A stretch of 64,000 nucleotides of DNA. Source: Cutaneotrichosporon cavernicola. Its lineage: Eukaryota > Basidiomycota > Tremellomycetes > Trichosporonales > Trichosporonaceae. Position numbers and translations under genes: made by a program. Under the pieces are notes generated by a model. It did not search any database. It saw nothing but the letters and a program-made list of their open reading frames with translations, and was not told where the DNA came from. Location of the stretch: contig NC_083394.1 in the NCBI RefSeq assembly GCF_030864355.1, forward strand, positions 2,480,001 through 2,544,000, read 5' to 3'. Below, one piece after another: positions 1-11,163 of this stretch (the stretch's first letter is position 1; each line of letters starts with the position of its first letter).

Positions 1-478
1 CACATACCGCTACGCGCCGTAGAGTCGTGTTTGGCGCGGCCATCATCGCTGCTTCGTGCCTCTATCTGTGGAACGAGACATTATGCCCCATGTCGATTCG
101 TAAGTGTGTCTATTTGTACCCACTTCTGACCCCCGAGTTGCCATACTGCAGGCCTGCACCATCCCATTGTCATTACTCTCCAAGGCTCCCCAGATTCTGG
201 AAAACCACACCAACCGTTCAACAGGCAACCTGTCGGCGTTTGCAGTATTCAGCGCGCTCTTGGGCTGCCTAGCGCGCCTCTTCACGACCAAGCAGGAGGT
301 GAACGACCCGCTCATTTTCTGGGGGTTTGCAGGTGCTGCACTGTTAAACTTCGTCCTCGTACTGCAGATGCTCATGTTCTGGCGGACCACAGACGAGCAA
401 TTCGGCAGCAAGCACAAACTGTCGGGGGTCGCGATTGCAGACCCAGGATTTGGGTTAGCTGAGCGCAAGTTGGATTGA
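1..478 (+). CDS. MPDU1-like PQ-loop membrane protein, C-terminal part
   Basis: Partial gene; the 5' end lies outside the window. Exons <1-99 and 138-478 join across a 38-nt intron (gtaagt...ctgac...gag), giving a continuous frame. The joined protein shows LQACTIPLSLLSKAPQILEN, then STGNLSAFAVF and LGCLARLFTT. These are the second PQ-loop repeat of the MPDU1/Lec35 family, followed by a last hydrophobic segment (LIFWGFAGAALLNFVLVLQMLMFW) and a short tail. Family members are multi-span ER proteins needed for use of dolichol-phosphate mannose and glucose in glycan and GPI assembly; that role is inferred from family. The acceptor at 136-137 was chosen over the cag at 149-151 because only it keeps the upstream hydrophobic frame. 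A PQ-loop transporter of another subfamily is the alternative. Confidence 0.75.
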
Positions 479-592
479 TAGCAGTGGGCCATATGGACTT
501 GTATCTGAGGGAGTGCGACTAGAGCGCGCTGGGCTACGATCAGGCGCCTTGCTCGTATTCGCTTACTGGACCAAGGTTGACTGGACTGACAG

Positions 593-598
593 TATAAA
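593..598 (+). promoter_or_regulatory. TATA box candidate
   Basis: TATAAA about 145 bp upstream of the ATG at 740, followed by a pyrimidine-rich stretch (CTCTTCCCTCTATCC-like) typical of fungal transcription start regions. Seen directly; function inferred. Confidence 0.4.
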
Positions 599-739
599 TT
601 GTGGCTTCCGCCTTCCTACACATTCATTTTTCAATAACACCTTCATCCCTCTACCCTCTTCCCTCTATCCTCTTCCCTCTACCTTGTGCCAACGTCTCAA
701 ACCCTCATTTGAGTTGCCCAACCCCACCAATCCATCATC

Positions 740-1493
740 ATGCGCATGCGAGGCTGCCAGGACAACGACTGGAAGCAGGACAAGTCGACTCACCACCCAC
801 CTTCCTCGAACAGATATTCGCGACTCAGTAAGTGTCGCAATTGAGAGGCTCTGGCTAACCTCAATAGCAGCTACAGCTGGATACACGCCATCCCACTTTC
901 CACCGTCCCTTCGCCACGCCGCAACGGAGCCTTGGCTGTTTCATGTCCCCCAAACCGAGCCCTTGGACCAAACCTTTTCAACATCCTCCGCGGCGGCAGT
1001 TATGACGGACTCGAGTCCCCATTCGACTACTTCTTCGACCTTTAAGAATGAGCGTACCACAGTCGAGACGGACGAGCGACAGACAGTGGATCGCTCCCGG
1101 GAGCCGAGGGCATCCACCTCGTGGACGACGTCGGCCGACAACGCGCACGGCGGCCAGCGCACAGTGACAGCGTCCACCTCCATGTCCCGCACGAGCCACC
1201 CGCCGCCGACCTCTGTCCTCGCGCGCGACGTCATGCGTGCGCCCAAATACGGAGGCCACTCGAAGCGAGAGCAGCTGGGCAGCATCAACGAGAGTTGGGG
1301 CGATATGCCTGGTGATCCGCCTCGAATCGGGCTCTTCCAGCCACCACCTGACCTCCTAGACCGCGCGCCATCGCCGTTCAGAGAAGCGGCAGCGAAATGG
1401 CAGCGAACCACGGTCAAAACCGCCCGATGGGATCAACCCACTCCATCACCCAACGATTCCCAAGCCGAGCATCTCGACTACGGAGACCAGTGA
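740..1493 (+). CDS. Hypothetical Ser/Thr-rich protein
   Basis: Two-exon model, 740-827 and 868-1493 (about 237 aa). The intron starts gtaagt, carries ctaac and ends tag; a cag three bases further is an equivalent in-frame acceptor. I do not recognise the family. The protein has no signal peptide or membrane segment, is rich in Ser, Thr, Pro and Arg, and looks disordered. The C-terminal third (ARDVMRAPKYGGHSKREQLG and on to the PPPDLLDRAPSPF stretch) has better codon texture than the start. A TATAAA at 593-598 and a CT-rich leader (about 640-690) precede the ATG, supporting real transcription. The frame is also open upstream to 513, but that stretch reads through the TATA box and pyrimidine leader and is probably not coding. 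Confidence 0.45.
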
Positions 1494-2215
1494 AGCGAGT
1501 GCGAAATTGCGCACAAGGGGCCACTATGTCTGCGCCGTCATCCGACATGAAGTCCGTCACAGTTGAGCTGATTCCCAGTCGTGAACCCAGCTGGTTTCTC
1601 GATGTCGGGGTCTGCATGTGATAATAAGAGCATGTTGTAGTAGAGCCTTTGAGAGACATCAGCACTGATTTGTATTGTTGATTGAGAGTCCTCGTGAAAA
1701 TCACAAGTGCAGGATAGATATCTGGGGTGAGCGGAAGCAAATGGTATCATGCACAATACCAAGTCCTACCCTGGCCAATTGCCCTGGGAAGCTGGGTTAG
1801 GTTGTGTTATTGGTTCTTAGCTTAATTGGCTTGTATACAATGCAATTAGGGAATTATGCAGCTTAGGTATTGCAAGCCCACGAGAAACCCCCTCCCACTC
1901 GTCGTCGTCACTTCGCACCTTCCTTTGGCTCCTTAACATCATCCGCAATCCCGTCATCCGCTGTCCGTCATCCGTTATCCCTCATCCCCCTCTCCCCATC
2001 ATCCCCTCAACGCCTTCTTTCAATAGGACACTTGTCCACATCCCCATCCTTCTCTCTCACCTTGCACGGCTAGAGACAATCCACGTTGCCCAAGTCACTC
2101 ACTTCAACACCACTTTGCCACCCCGACATCCGTCAATTCCCAGACCCCGTCAGTGACGCGTCTTGCTCTTAACGCAAGGCTCGCGTGAGGGCCGCCTTTC
2201 TCCTGACACGGCACT
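1494..2215. other. Intergenic, no gene recognised
   Basis: AT-richer stretch at 1620-1870, then a pyrimidine-rich stretch (about 1890-2110) that looks like the leader of the downstream FHA gene. No RNA gene or repeat was seen. Confidence 0.5.
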
Positions 2216-4543
2216 ATGCAGCCTCATCAACAGCAGTTCCTTCCCGCGGCGCCAGCTCCTCCCGGGCATGGTGGCGCGCAAGGCAATCAAGCACCATGGG
2301 GGGGTCCTTTTCCCAGCTTACACCTCTGGCCTGTCCATGACACATTTCAAATGAAGATGATCCATCTGCCACCAGGACAACGGGTGAGCCGAACACTGAC
2401 ACGCCGAGACGCTGACCTGTCAGGTCAAGATTGGCCGCCAGACCAACACCAAGACTGTTCCGGGGGAGCGCAATGCGTACTTTGATTCCAAAGTTCTTTC
2501 TCGAACGCATGCCGAGATTTGGGAGCAGGGAGGCAAGGTCAGTGCAGAGCACCTCCACTGTCCACTAACACGCAGATCTTTATCAAAGATGTCAAGTCGT
2601 CGAACGGCACGTTCGTCAATGGCGTCCGCCTCTCGCCCGAGGGTGTTGAAAGCGATCCATACCAGCTCAACACTGAGGACATGTTGGTAAGTTTGTGGGG
2701 CTCGAGCACCAACTCACCCAACAGGAGTTCGGCATCGACATCATCAGCGAAGATAATCGCACGATCATCCACCACAAAGTTTCCGCAAAGGCGTACTGCG
2801 TCTTTGCGCCCGACGACGCTGCTATATCTGCTCGGTACGGTGATTCGTCGAACTGCGGCTGACAGGCAGCGAGGTAACTGCGTATCAAAACGAGATGCGC
2901 AGCGTCCGCCGTGGAGGGTCGATCTCTCAGCCCAATACTGCCAATCCCCTTAGCCACATGGGGCCCTCTATGATGAGTGCTGGTGGGAAAGCGAACGGAC
3001 TGAGTTTTGAGCATGTCCTGCAGAAGCTCCAGAACGAGTTGGCCAAGAGCAAGGAGACGGGGCAAGAGCTTCAGACGCTGGCAGGTGCCATGTCAGAGGT
3101 GCAGGACACCCTGGGGGGCGGGCTGGTACGTTCCCTCAGTCGAGCGGGCTCTAACATATCAGGCCCCCAGCCAAAACGGTGCAGCCGCGCAGTACATCCC
3201 GGCCCAGTTCCGCAATCCTTCCGCCGAGGCTCAAGCGGCGTTAGCAGGGCCTCACGGCTCATCTGCAGCGGCCTTCATTGCTCTCCAATCTCAAATGAAC
3301 GACACTCAGTCGTCCGTCGCCACGCACCTGGAACGAATCCGCCAGCTCGAGGGGCAGATTCAACACCAGGACGCGCTCAAGCTCGAGATTGCAGGTGTGC
3401 GCAAACAGATGGACGATAGCAAGCGTGAGATGGAGCAGCTTCTTGCTCTCTCCAGAGCCTCTGAGAATGGCTCCCATTACGACGATGATGACGATGACGC
3501 ACAATCCGTGGCGACAGTCATGCCGGACGACGACGACGAGGACAGCCACCGCGCTTCCAAATCAGCTAATGGGAGCGCATCGAGGGGCCAGGACGACCTG
3601 GCGGCCCGCATCCAGGCCCTCACAACAGAGATCTCGGACGCTCTTCAGCTGTCCAAAGCGCTCCAGACGCAGCATGGTGAAGCGATGACGGCTGTCAAGC
3701 AGCTCACCCAACGAGTAGGGCTACTGGAGAGCGACATTGCCGAGCGGGTCTCTGCTGCAACTGTCCAGGCGGAGGAGCGGTGGGAAGCCTGGCGCTCCAA
3801 GTTCGAGGACAAGTGGAAGAAGGAAAGGGAGAGTTGGGAGTCGGAGAGAGAGCGCCTTCGCGGCGTCGTCCGCGAATGGGAGGAAGCCAGCCGCCGCGCT
3901 GTCGAGGAGGAGGAGGAACGCGAGATGAACGAGCAACTCAGTGGAGACGACGAGCTCGTCGACGAGGAGGACGACGACGCCCAGCAAGATGTCGAGGAAG
4001 GTGAGCTCCTTGCTGTCCACAACCGGTGGCAAGCCCCACACTCCGCTGGCAGTGATGGCCTCGACCTCGGCGAGGTCTCGCCTGCTATCTCCAAGCCTCG
4101 AAGGCGCCGACCTAGCACCAAGACAGCTCTCGCGATGCGTAGCCTTCGCGCCGTAGCGAACAGCTCGGGCGGCGCCTCAACACCCAAAGGCGGTCGCGAG
4201 ACGCCACCTGCAATCAAGAAGGGTCGGTCGCGTGAGCTCTCTAGGGACGCGTTGCGCCGCGTCAAAGGAGGGCGTGGGCGGTCTGGATCCAGGCCAGCTT
4301 CACCCAACGTCCTCAACGAGAAGGAATCCTCGGAGAGTGGGCGCGAGTCGGCCGACACTCTCAGAGGAGAGAAAGAGCATGTGGAGCGCAAGTTGGACAA
4401 TGGAGTTAAGAAGCCAGTTGTCGGACAGGTACGTTCCTCCTCGAGTCGCGCATCCACTAAGACCTCAGTCTCAGTTACCGATCATGACCGTTGTCATTGT
4501 CGCTGCTGTTGCCGGCTTCATCTACTACCGTCACAGGGAGTAA
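2216..4543 (+). CDS. FHA-domain, coiled-coil, tail-anchored protein (SLMAP/Far10/Vps64-like STRIPAK subunit)
   Basis: Seven exons: 2216-2383, 2424-2537, 2576-2686, 2725-2834, 2870-3125, 3163-4428, 4469-4543; all phases close, giving about 699 aa. A Gln/Pro-rich start leads into an FHA domain (about residues 57-165) with the phosphopeptide-binding signatures KIGRQTN, VLSRTHAEIWE, KSSNGTFVNGVRLS and the DMLEFGIDII strand. Then come coiled coil (VLQKLQNELAKSKETGQELQ and the 420-codon exon 6), an acidic DDDDDD block near 3481-3540, Glu-rich helices and a basic Ser-rich region. The last exon encodes one C-terminal membrane span (LPIMTVVIVAAVAGFIYY) with a short basic tail. This order is typical of SLMAP/Far9/Far10, which anchor the STRIPAK phosphatase complex to ER or nuclear envelope. 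The specific orthology is inferred. Confidence 0.85.
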
Positions 4544-4714
4544 GGCAACCGTCATCCATATCACGAGCCCCGATAGCTGCATTCTCGACGTGTTACAATG
4601 TACTATTGCTCATACGCCAGCCATGTCATGTTCCTTGCACTCTCACACAATCGTCGCGCGCACCATTGTCTTGCATCATTTGGGCCAACTACAGAGACAC
4701 ATGAAGAATACACC

Positions 4715-6015
4715 TCAGTCACGGGGAGGGTAGTCGCGCTCACGACGAGGCGGCGAGCGGTCGCGATCGCCACCACGACGGTCGTCATGGCCTCCACCGC
4801 GGCGGTCGTCGTAACCGCCACGACGGTCATCATAGCGGTCAAAGTCACGGCGCGGGGGACGGTCGCCGTAGCGGCGGTCGCGGTCGTCAAAGTCGCGGCG
4901 AGGAGGGCGGTCGTCGTAACGGTCAAAGTCACGGCGAGGCGGCCGGTCGTCGTAGCGGCCGAAGTCGCGGGGAGGCGGGCCACGGTCGTCACGAGGGCCT
5001 CCATCCTTGGAGCGTTAGCTTTGCCACAAAAGAAGGGGCATACTGGCTTGATCTCAAGCTTGACAGGCGTGCCCTGGATCTCAGCTCCTTGGAGACGCCT
5101 GATCGCGTCCTCAGCGTCTGCCATGCTAGGGAACTCGATGACACTGCTGTAAGCTTTGGCGAACGGCGTATACTCACCCGTCGCCCGAATAGTGGTCGAT
5201 GTCGGCGTACATGACGTTCTCGCAGCCTTGACGACCGAAGTCCTTGAGGTCCTAGTGAGGGATCAGACCAGGCCAATACGCCGCCGCAAACATGGGAAAA
5301 AAAGTGGATCCAACCCTCGTTGCTGTCCGCTGCTCTGCTGCTGCTGCTAATGCTGCTGCTTCCAGGGGCCACGAGGAACAGTTCGGATCTGCCAGGCAAT
5401 TCCTCCTCTCGCGCGTTCACCACCGAGTCTTCGCCTCCACACGTTCAAGAAAGGGGATCGATCCGTACCTGCCAGCTGGTCGACTGATTAATGCCAATGA
5501 CCGAGACGCGGACGCCGCGGCCGCGGGGAGCAGCACGAGGAGGAGGGCGACCCATCCTGTCGCGTTAGTGCAACTCGAAAGGCATCCTCACGGGTCCCAA
5601 GTGTCACGGCGGCGCGAGTCACGCGCGCGCTCAACAATGAGCCTGTGTGGTAAGTGGTGACCTTGCAGAAGAGCAGTGCGCCATACCTCTCGCCCATAAA
5701 GTCCTTGCCGTCAAGGCCGCGGCAGGCAGCCTCGACATCCTGAGCATGTCAGTGTTTGGCACGCCGGTGAGACAAAGCGTCCATGACTCACGTCGGTCGT
5801 CTCAAACTCGACAAATCCAAAGTTGGACATCAAGCGCACCTCGACCACACGACCAAAGGTCTTGAAGTGCTACCGCGTTAGATCGGTTGCGGAGTCAGTT
5901 AGAACCCACGTCCTCGAGATCCTGCTTGCTGGTGCCTGACACAAGTTAGACGCATCCATTTAGCAAGTTGTAGCTTACCCTGGGGCAGGTGGCCGACGTA
6001 GGCGCTCTTGGACAT
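4715..6015 (-). CDS. SR-type splicing factor with two RRMs (Srp2/SRSF-like)
   Basis: Nine exons on the minus strand: 5979-6015, 5910-5935, 5792-5869, 5687-5739, 5592-5642, 5469-5556, 5178-5251, 5044-5146, 4715-5005; about 266 aa. RRM1 (residues about 3-72) has AYVGHLP as RNP2-like strand and NFGFVEFETTDD as RNP1. A linker rich in Arg/Pro/Gly leads to a pseudo-RRM2 with SVIGINQSTSWQDLKDFGRQ, the SWQDLKD motif of SR proteins. The C-terminus repeats RYDDRPPRRDFD units and ends with DRDRSPPRRERDYPPRD. Family role: pre-mRNA splicing and mRNA export in the nucleus. The intron before the SWQDLKD exon (5252-5468, 217 nt) is far longer than the others (35-53 nt) and may hold regulated splicing. It is convergent with the FHA gene. 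Confidence 0.9.
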
Positions 6016-6457
6016 GTTTTAGAGATGGATGGATTCGAGGAAGATGTGAAGGAGAGGAAGATGGATGGATGTAATGAGACAAAGCAACTGAAGGTAACGA
6101 TGGGGATTGTCACTTGCTGCGCTTTCCATTTGCTTCCGTCCATGTTGGGCTGTTTCGACAGAGCAGGTGACACATTGGCCATAAGGCCCATAGGATTAAC
6201 CGTACAAGCAATTAAAGGCTTATACAAGCCTAGCAAGATAAACATTGTCATACAATTACTGACATCACCAATCCACCCATTACTCGTTACTCGACGTTTC
6301 GTTTGCAACGTCACAACACTCGTCAACAACTCTCTCGACTCGACCGGATTCACCCTCTGCGTCGGTTTCCTTCACGTGTGTCGATTATGACGTCTGTGCA
6401 CTTGCCTCTTTCCCCTTCAGAGCGACCATAACTCGTTCTGCTCACTCCCCCACCATC
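6016..6457. promoter_or_regulatory. Divergent promoter between SR factor and DHHC gene
   Basis: A 442-bp interval between two divergent starts. It is AT-richer than the flanks and contains a run of CTCGAC/CTCTCGAC near 6330-6345. No TATA box close to either ATG was recognised. Confidence 0.4.
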
Positions 6458-8172
6458 ATGTCCGACACCGACTCTAGCCCCAAGCGGAGCCCGTGGTGGA
6501 CGCGGTTTCGCGAGAGTTCGCGTTCGTACTCTCACCCAGACCCATGGATCCGCCGCAAGATTGTCGTCATGTATGCACATTCGCGAAACACCCTGACGCA
6601 CAGCTTTGTGCTCGCCCTCGTAGTGTGGGCGGGCTACGTCGCTATCGGGCGCACCTTGGTCCCGGCTATCCGACGCCGCCCGGGTGCGACATACTCGCGC
6701 GACGTGGGAATTGGGCTGCTCGTAACCTTCCTGATCCTGTATATCATGTTCATCTGGTCGTATCTAGCGGTATGATCCCCGATGTCCCGTCCGTGCTCAC
6801 GCGCTAGATCATCTTGACAGGGCCAGGGTTTGCAAACGCGGTGAGTCACGGTCCTAGCAACTTAGCAACCTAGCAACCATCTCCTGACTTGAGTTCGTCC
6901 CAGAAACAGAAGATCCCTCGTGGCAGACAGCCAACTTGACACGCCCACAGCCGCCACGCATGTCCGAGTCGACCTGGCTGGGGGACCCCGCAATTCAAGA
7001 CATCCCATCAAGACCCGACGAATTGCCGGACCAGTACCAAGACAATCAGTTCATGTTGCCGCCTCCTCCGCCACCCGCTATGCCCGCCGGACACGAGCTT
7101 CCGATGACATTCACTGGCGGCTCAGTCCGCGAATCCCATCCTGTCGATCTCATGTCGTTCGACGGTCGTTCTTCTCAGATGAGGCCTGCGTACCCATCTA
7201 CATCACGCCCTCCTCCTGCTACCCAGAGGGTACCTGCCGCCGTGCAGCTGGCCCCGGTTCCCACCGGCTCTCAATCGTCCTCTGCGACGCCAGCCTACAA
7301 GGCCTCACGGATACCTCGACCAACGCCGCCCGTGCCTCTAGAGCGCAGGTGGTGCCCGCACTGCAAGATCATCAAGCCGGACCGAACACACCACTGCCGC
7401 CATTGCGGAACTTGTGTTCTCCAGTTTGACCGTGTGTGGTTGATTGACGGCGCGAGCTGCAGCTGACAAGCAGACCACTGCGTTTGGGTCGGGCAATGTG
7501 TCGGATGGAGGAACCACGCAGTAAGCCGCTTAATGCAGAGAGAATCTGACCTCCAGGTATTTATCACGTTCTGCTTCTGGGCCGGCTTGTTCTGCCTCTT
7601 CAGCACTGCCGTTCTCGTAGTGGACTCATGTCTCGCGGACGAGGTCGACGGCCAGAAGATCGCCCTGATCACCATGTACGTGATCGATTCGTACCAAACG
7701 CTGAGGCCCAGTGCGGGCATCCTGTTCATCTTCACACTCCTCATGATGCTCCCGACCCACGTCTATCTCATCTTGGTGGGGAGGTCGACGATTGAGTCCT
7801 TCGAGACTGGCACCCAACAGAGGGCGGAGGAGGCGGCGCTAAAGCTCGAGTTCAACAATCCCATGTGTCCAACCAAGGACGTACGTGCGGTCCGGAAGGA
7901 ATGGAAAGAAGAGTATGGCGGGGTCGCGGTCAACGACCGTTGGCGAGTGGGACGGGCGAGAGACCGGTGGAGGCAGGAGATGGGCAAGTCGCCCGTCGGA
8001 TGGGTCTGTGAGTGTGTACAGTATATGACGCCAGGCTCCGAGGCTGACGAGACCAGTACCGATCGGGCGCCCGCTAGGCGATGGTATCCAATACCAGCAA
8101 AATCCACGCTTCGGACCAAACGGCGAGTGGTTGCCCATGCGCCTGTGGCCATCAGAGGTGGCGAGAGAGTGA
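6458..8172 (+). CDS. DHHC protein S-acyltransferase (PFA-family palmitoyltransferase)
   Basis: Six exons: 6458-6769, 6808-6840, 6894-7431, 7474-7520, 7557-8007, 8057-8172; about 498 aa. Two N-terminal membrane spans (SFVLALVVWAGYVAIG; VGIGLLVTFLILYIMFIW) are followed by a Pro-rich cytosolic loop. The zinc-binding cysteine-rich domain reads RRWCPHCKIIKPDRTHHC, RHCGTCVLQFDHHCVWVGQ and CVGWRNH, with the catalytic DHHC created by splicing exon 3 to exon 4. Two further spans follow. The C-terminus carries GWVLPIGRPLGDG and NPRFGPNGEW, similar to the tail of fungal Pfa3-type enzymes. Known reaction: transfer of palmitate to cysteines of membrane proteins at Golgi/vacuole membranes. Which Pfa paralog this is cannot be told here. 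The acceptor for exon 3 (gag, 6891-6893) was chosen because the later cag breaks the frame. Confidence 0.9.
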
Positions 8173-8709
8173 GGTTCGTGGGGATCCAGATCCCAGACAT
8201 CAAGACGCTGCCCTATAATGTTTGGGAGTAAGTGCTCTAAGCATCATGCATGGATCATAGTACCCGCACGAGAAGCTGATTCCCACCAGTGTGACAAGAC
8301 TACAGTAGGAATGGTCTTGTGTTTGTTTGGTTCCGCTGATCCGTGGTTGATTATATGTGTCCATTCTGCATTCTGGTAGCTCTGGTATACAAACCAACCT
8401 TCCTCGACAGCTAGTTCCGTACCTTTTGCCTGTCTCTCTTTCCTTCTTTCTCTCTTTCTCTCCTTTCATTCTTTGATACTCCCAAATCCTATCGCTCGCA
8501 CACTTCTACAAGCCCACACTGCACAATCTTCCTCTTTGCGTTCTTCTCTTTCCTTCCTCGTCACTCAATCACTCATCATCACTCACAATCTTCCACACAC
8601 CACTCCAGTTCTCCAAACTCCAGTCCCAGCCCCTAACACACACGCACACTTACACGATCCATCACGCGCCGCCCTTCTGGAGAATTCACCACCTTCGGAG
8701 CGACCTCTA
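8173..8709. other. Intergenic and CT-rich leader
   Basis: From about 8435 to 8700 the plus strand is strongly pyrimidine-rich (tctctctttccttctttctctctttctctc-type), a probable promoter/5' leader for the KAR5-like gene. No other gene was seen. Confidence 0.45.
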
Positions 8710-10957
8710 ATGAAGCTTTCACTTTCACTTCTTCTTTTAGCGGCTGTCCTCCCGCAGCGACCGGCTGAGCATGACCTGATGTACGATGATGGTGAGCTTC
8801 TAGCTCCACAGAACAAACTAACTACAAGTCACTAGCTCTCTTGGACTCACCAAGGAGGTTGCGGCGGAAGTTTTAGGGCGCGGTGTGTACCTGCACCTTC
8901 CTCCACCCCAACTTCCTTCCCGCAACGCTTCTTCCTCAAGCCCTCCTCCACTCCTCTAGTCCTGCTGACCCACTCAGGTGTCATTCGTCGCATTAGCGCT
9001 TCGGGTTGTCACTCTACAACCGTTCGTCACCTCCGTGGCGTAGCCGGAACTAGCGACCATCTCGGCCTCGACGAGTCCCAGGTCAAAGACTGTGAGTGCT
9101 GCACAATTCACCTAATGTCAGTGGCCATTTCTTTCACTCTGTGCTCAATGTCGTCTGCATTGCAGAAGGTTCCCGAAGAATGCAAGCCTTGGGACAGGCC
9201 CTCCTTTCAACCTCGAACTCAAGACCAAGCTGCCCTTCGAGCTGGCATGGAGAAGGAGAAGAGCCGCTCCCTCTGCTTGAGGTGAGTTCCTTCCTGACGT
9301 GGCTCACGCTAGCACCTTGCATCGCAGTCCTCAAGACTGGGCTACGTACAACACCTACTTCAGCGATTCCAGTGTGGCTCTCGCTGTTCGCGCTGACGTT
9401 AGCACAATTGTGGTTTGCCTTGACGCATCAGCGTCACATCGGTAGGTCATGTTACCTGTCTCAGCTGATATCAGAACTCGCGCAGGAGCTCTACACCAAC
9501 GCGACACGCGAGAAGATCGCCCTACTCCAATTTCTACACCGCAACGCAGATGCAACCCATGAGAGCGACATCGAGCGAAGCCGAAAGGTCGAGGAGCAGC
9601 TGGAGGTGAGTTGAGACTGATTGCGCTAAATGTTAGTCCATCCGCCAGTCTTTCTCTTCCTCGAGATCGGTTCTGCAGAACCTCGCGGATGTCGCCTTCC
9701 GCCTCGATTTCATGCAAGGAAGACTCGAAGACTCCATCACATACTTCTCTGAGGGCCAGCGAAAGTCCTGGGACGACATGACCGAGCACATGAAGCACTC
9801 TCTCGCGATCGCCATCCACCGAGCCCAGGAGGACCTTTCTCAGCTGCAGAGGGGAGCAGTCCACGAGGTGAGGAGGCTAACTGGATTGAGCGACGCTAAC
9901 ATCTGATGTCCCTGGTCCTAAACCATGCTGCCGATGAGGTGAGGAGATGGGAAAGTTGGTTGACAACAGGGTCTGCAGGTTATGGTCCGCCTTGCCCAAG
10001 AAGCCTTTGGGACAATGTATAACTCGTCTACATACGGTTTGGAAGCTTTGAACGACCAGGCAACTCGACATTTGGTACACCCTAGCCGTGAGCAATTTGT
10101 TGACCTTAGAATGCCCTTCGTGACTTGGGGACCCAGTGGCTGGACCAAGCTGAGCATCTTAATGAAGTACGTCTAGCTCAATGTGTAAACACACGTACTG
10201 AAGCCTGTAGGTGCTAGATGAGGTTGATCACAAGGCAGCAAGCCTAGCTCCGCAGCTCGCGGCCTTCTCAGACGACTTCATGGTGGGTTGGAAGTTCAGC
10301 CCTCGTTAACAGTACAGGAGCACCAGAACCAAGTACAAGAGTCGGTTAAGCTGGCTCGCATTCAAACTGCCATGTACGCACGGGAGGTACAAGATGCGTT
10401 CTCTCTTCTCAACATCAGTATCAAGTCTATCGCACTTCCGTCGCCATCGCTATGGGGATCGCCAGGTACCTCATGTGAGCTTGGCACTCACTGTTTTGAA
10501 CTGACACGGCAGTGGTCAGCTTGTTAAGTGGATCGCCTTTGTTCCTCGACCACCATCGCCAGTTCTGGCCAGGGATTCAGATGGGCCTCTGGATCGTGTC
10601 GCATGTGCTGAGGGCGCTGTGGGCGGGCCTCTATGGAATCGTGGGAGTTCTGACTCGACAGAGCTGACATTCAAGTTATCGATCTTGGCAGCCTTGCTTT
10701 GCCTAGTGTTAACGGGTATCTTGCGTCCCTTCCGTCGGCTGGTTCAGCGCTTGTGGGACTCGCCTCACGGGCTCGATCGGAGGGAAGCGGCTGTGCATGT
10801 GAGGAGCACCACCGCTGCGGATAAAGTAGGGTCGCAAACGACCACTGAACTGGCCGCTGGCATCATCCTGCTGACTGCCATCGAGGAGCGGTCTGCCGTA
10901 GAGCTAAAGCTCCGCGCTCAATCCAACTTGCGCCGTGCATTCTCTGAACCCCCTTAG
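8710..10957 (+). CDS. KAR5/Tht1-like nuclear fusion (karyogamy) membrane protein
   Basis: Fourteen-exon model with closed phases: 8710-8791, 8829-8882, 8978-9091, 9122-9281, 9328-9397, 9432-9441, 9475-9605, 9637-9867, 9970-10074, 10110-10166, 10211-10282, 10318-10465, 10513-10640, 10676-10957; about 547 aa. A signal peptide (MKLSLSLLLLAAVLP) precedes a Cys-containing lumenal region with the order found in Kar5 proteins: SGCHS, then SFTLCSM, VPEECKPW, LCLSPQDWATYNTYF and YTNATREKIALLQF. Long coiled-coil helices follow (for example NALRDLGTQWLDQAEHLNEV), ending in two C-terminal hydrophobic segments (GLWIVSHVLRALWAGLYG; ILAALLCLVLTGIL). Family role: nuclear envelope fusion during mating. Exon 6 is only 10 nt and three introns are 30-34 nt, so the 9092-9475 and 10441-10680 junctions are the least certain. 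Confidence 0.6.
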
Positions 10958-11163
10958 TTAGATATGTCACTTAGAGTCACCACGATGTCACAGTTAGAGC
11001 TCAGCCACCACGTGACCTGAAATGCCCGATATCTGTCGTGCCGATCTCCGGAGGTGGAAACGCCCGACCATGGTTACACGCTTGCTGCGCACCATCCAGT
11101 TCGCGATCGGACCATTTCCCATCGTCTCACACCTCAGTCACAGCGAGACAAGGCTGCTCGGCC

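Noticed and set aside
3645..4457. 270-codon minus-strand frame opposite the FHA gene
   Set aside because: Ser/Arg-rich antisense shadow of the Glu/Asp-rich exon 6.
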